Shown: positions 6,657 to 7,490 of the stretch, one piece after another
How the letters are laid out: every line of letters starts with the position of its first letter
Numbering within the stretch: position 1 is the stretch's first letter
NCBI GenBank assembly: GCA_001577185.1
Contig: LSCM01000055.1
Span: 1-7,490, forward strand
Direction: 5' to 3'
DNA: 7,490 bases
Origin: Cloacimonetes bacterium TCS62
GTDB taxonomy: Bacteria; Cloacimonadota; Cloacimonadia; Cloacimonadales; TCS61
The notes under the pieces: generated by a model
What the model was told of the DNA's origin: nothing
What the model saw: only the letters and a program-made list of their open reading frames with translations
Databases searched by the model: none
Translations under genes and position numbers: made by a program

Positions 6657-6678
6657 TTTTGAATACATTAACTGTCAA
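6645..6678 (-). promoter_or_regulatory. Possible promoter of the four-gene operon
   Basis: On the minus strand a perfect TTGACA (opposite 6673-6678) lies in the gap before the 985-aa gene. Downstream is an AT-rich stretch with TCTTAT (opposite 6647-6652, spacing 20) and TTATAT (opposite 6645-6650, spacing 22). Both spacings exceed the usual 17 nt, and no good -10 sits at 16-18 nt. A TAGATTTT close to the Bacteroidota-type TAnnTTTG box also overlaps here. A start of transcription in this gap is likely; the exact boxes are uncertain. Confidence 0.35.
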
Positions 6679-6719
6679 CCTTAAATTCAGCTTTAACTAT
6701 ACTTTATATTTATTAGTTT

Positions 6720-7490
6720 CTAAATGGTCGAACGATTCTCTGATAAATATTTACGCAATGTTTCTACAATATTTTTGAATTCTTGCATTTCAGCTTTTGG
6801 AACTGGTGGACCAGATACATTCTTTAGGTTCAAAGGATTTATTGCTTTATTATGTCGGTAGATCGTATAGTGAAGATGATTCCCTGTTGATAAACCGGTT
6901 GAGCCAACATAACCTATAACATCATGCTGTTCCACGCGATTCCCCACTCTATATTTCCCATAACTGCTGAGATGACCATAAAGTGTTTTATAACCATTCG
7001 AATGTCTAATGATCACAGTTTTACCATAACCACCTTTTCGCCCATTTTCCGTAGGATGTCCACCCTTGTAGGCACGATGGATCACAGTTCCGTCAGCTGA
7101 AGCTTCTACAGGTGTTCCGTATGAAGCAGCATAATCCACTCCATTATGAAAAATACTTCTCTTGCGAATTGGATGGTATCGACTTCCAAAAAATGAACTA
7201 ATTCTCTTATAGTTTAAGGGTGATTTAAGAAATGCTTTTTGGAAACAAACACCGTTAGCATCATAATACTTTGTAATGTTTTTCTTATTTGTATAGCGGT
7301 AAGCGGTCTCCTTATATTTTTTGCTTTCATAACTAGCAACTAGAATATTACCGTTTTTTACAGGTTGACCTCTTAGGTTAAAATAGGTCTCAAAAGCAAT
7401 TTGGAATTCATCACCTTTTTGGGGATCAATAAAAAAATCTATATCCCATTGGAAGATTTGTGTCAAGGCAACTATTATATCTGGTTTTAT
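6720..7490 (-). CDS. M23 family metallo-endopeptidase, OapA/MepM-type (partial, N-terminus beyond the window)
   Basis: The frame is open to the right edge, giving 256 codons; no start is needed inside the window, and the TTG at 7464-7466 is internal. The visible N-terminal part carries the motif IFQWDIDFFID followed by QKGDEFQIAFE, characteristic of the OapA/Csd3-type domain that precedes the catalytic domain in MepM-like enzymes. The LytM domain follows, with residues counted from the window edge: SSFFGSRYHPI (98-108), HNGVD (115-119, zinc ligands His115 and Asp119), YGHLSSYG (171-178, with His173) and GNHLHY (203-208, HxH with catalytic-type His205 and zinc ligand His207). All metal and catalytic residues are present, so it should be an active peptidase cutting cross-links in periplasmic peptidoglycan. 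The C-terminal tail ends in a helix of about 30 residues. Full-length relatives are typically about 400-450 aa. It precedes the four-gene operon by 121 bp in the same direction, so cotranscription is possible but not shown. Confidence 0.92.
   Translation of the reverse strand: MKPDIIVALTQIFQWDIDFFIDPQKGDEFQIAFETYFNLRGQPVKNGNILVASYESKKYKETAYRYTNKKNITKYYDANGVCFQKAFLKSPLNYKRISSFFGSRYHPIRKRSIFHNGVDYAASYGTPVEASADGTVIHRAYKGGHPTENGRKGGYGKTVIIRHSNGYKTLYGHLSSYGKYRVGNRVEQHDVIGYVGSTGLSTGNHLHYTIYRHNKAINPLNLKNVSGPPVPKAEMQEFKNIVETLRKYLSENRSTI

Noticed and set aside
6638..6660. Rho-independent terminator on the plus strand
   Set aside because: The stem is only AT-rich (one G-C pair per arm) and no plus-strand gene precedes it, so it is listed only as a weak inverted repeat.
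7464..7466. TTG as the start codon of the M23 peptidase
   Set aside because: The frame stays open to the window edge, and the conserved N-terminal domain motif begins right at this point, so the true start lies further upstream.
1..7490. CRISPR array, tRNA, rRNA, insertion sequence or attachment site
   Set aside because: I saw no regularly spaced repeats, tRNA-like cloverleaf, rRNA stretch, transposase or terminal inverted repeats. The window is almost wholly protein-coding and its gaps are all short.

Overview
The window is AT-rich DNA from what looks like a Gram-negative bacterium. Its proteins carry Sec signals and periplasmic-type domains, and its M23 peptidase resembles the MepM/OapA type. 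The glycosyltransferase is of a kind common in the Bacteroidota/FCB group. The minus-strand genes, however, have strong AGGAGG-type Shine-Dalgarno sequences, which are unusual for true Bacteroidota. My best guess is an AT-rich FCB-group lineage such as Cloacimonadota; this is inference and no marker gene is present.

Left part, plus strand (about 1-1344): the last codons of an upstream gene, then a complete GT4-like glycosyltransferase starting 4 nt after that stop. This is probably the end of a surface-polysaccharide operon. A strong hairpin at 1345-1375 lies between it and the convergent minus-strand genes and probably terminates both transcripts.

Centre, minus strand (6598 down to 1390): four tightly packed genes, transcribed in the order 985 aa, 207 aa, 335 aa, 199 aa. 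The gaps are 8, 2 and 9 nt, and each downstream gene has an SD sequence overlapping or just inside the end of the previous gene. The 985-aa protein has a signal peptide, a long extracytoplasmic part built of fibronectin-III-like modules with a helical segment, a membrane span, a C-terminal domain I recognise as DUF6754-like, and a second span. The 207-aa and 199-aa proteins are each about six membrane spans and little else. The 335-aa protein is one alpha/beta domain held between two membrane spans. Together they look like the subunits of a dedicated, uncharacterised inner-membrane complex facing both sides of the membrane. This is the most interesting content of the window.

Right end, minus strand (6720-7490): the C-terminal part of an M23 metallo-endopeptidase (OapA/MepM-type N-terminal domain plus LytM domain), cut by the window edge. 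It lies 121 bp upstream of the four-gene operon in the same direction. That 121-bp gap holds a TTGACA box and an AT-rich inverted repeat, so the operon may have its own promoter.
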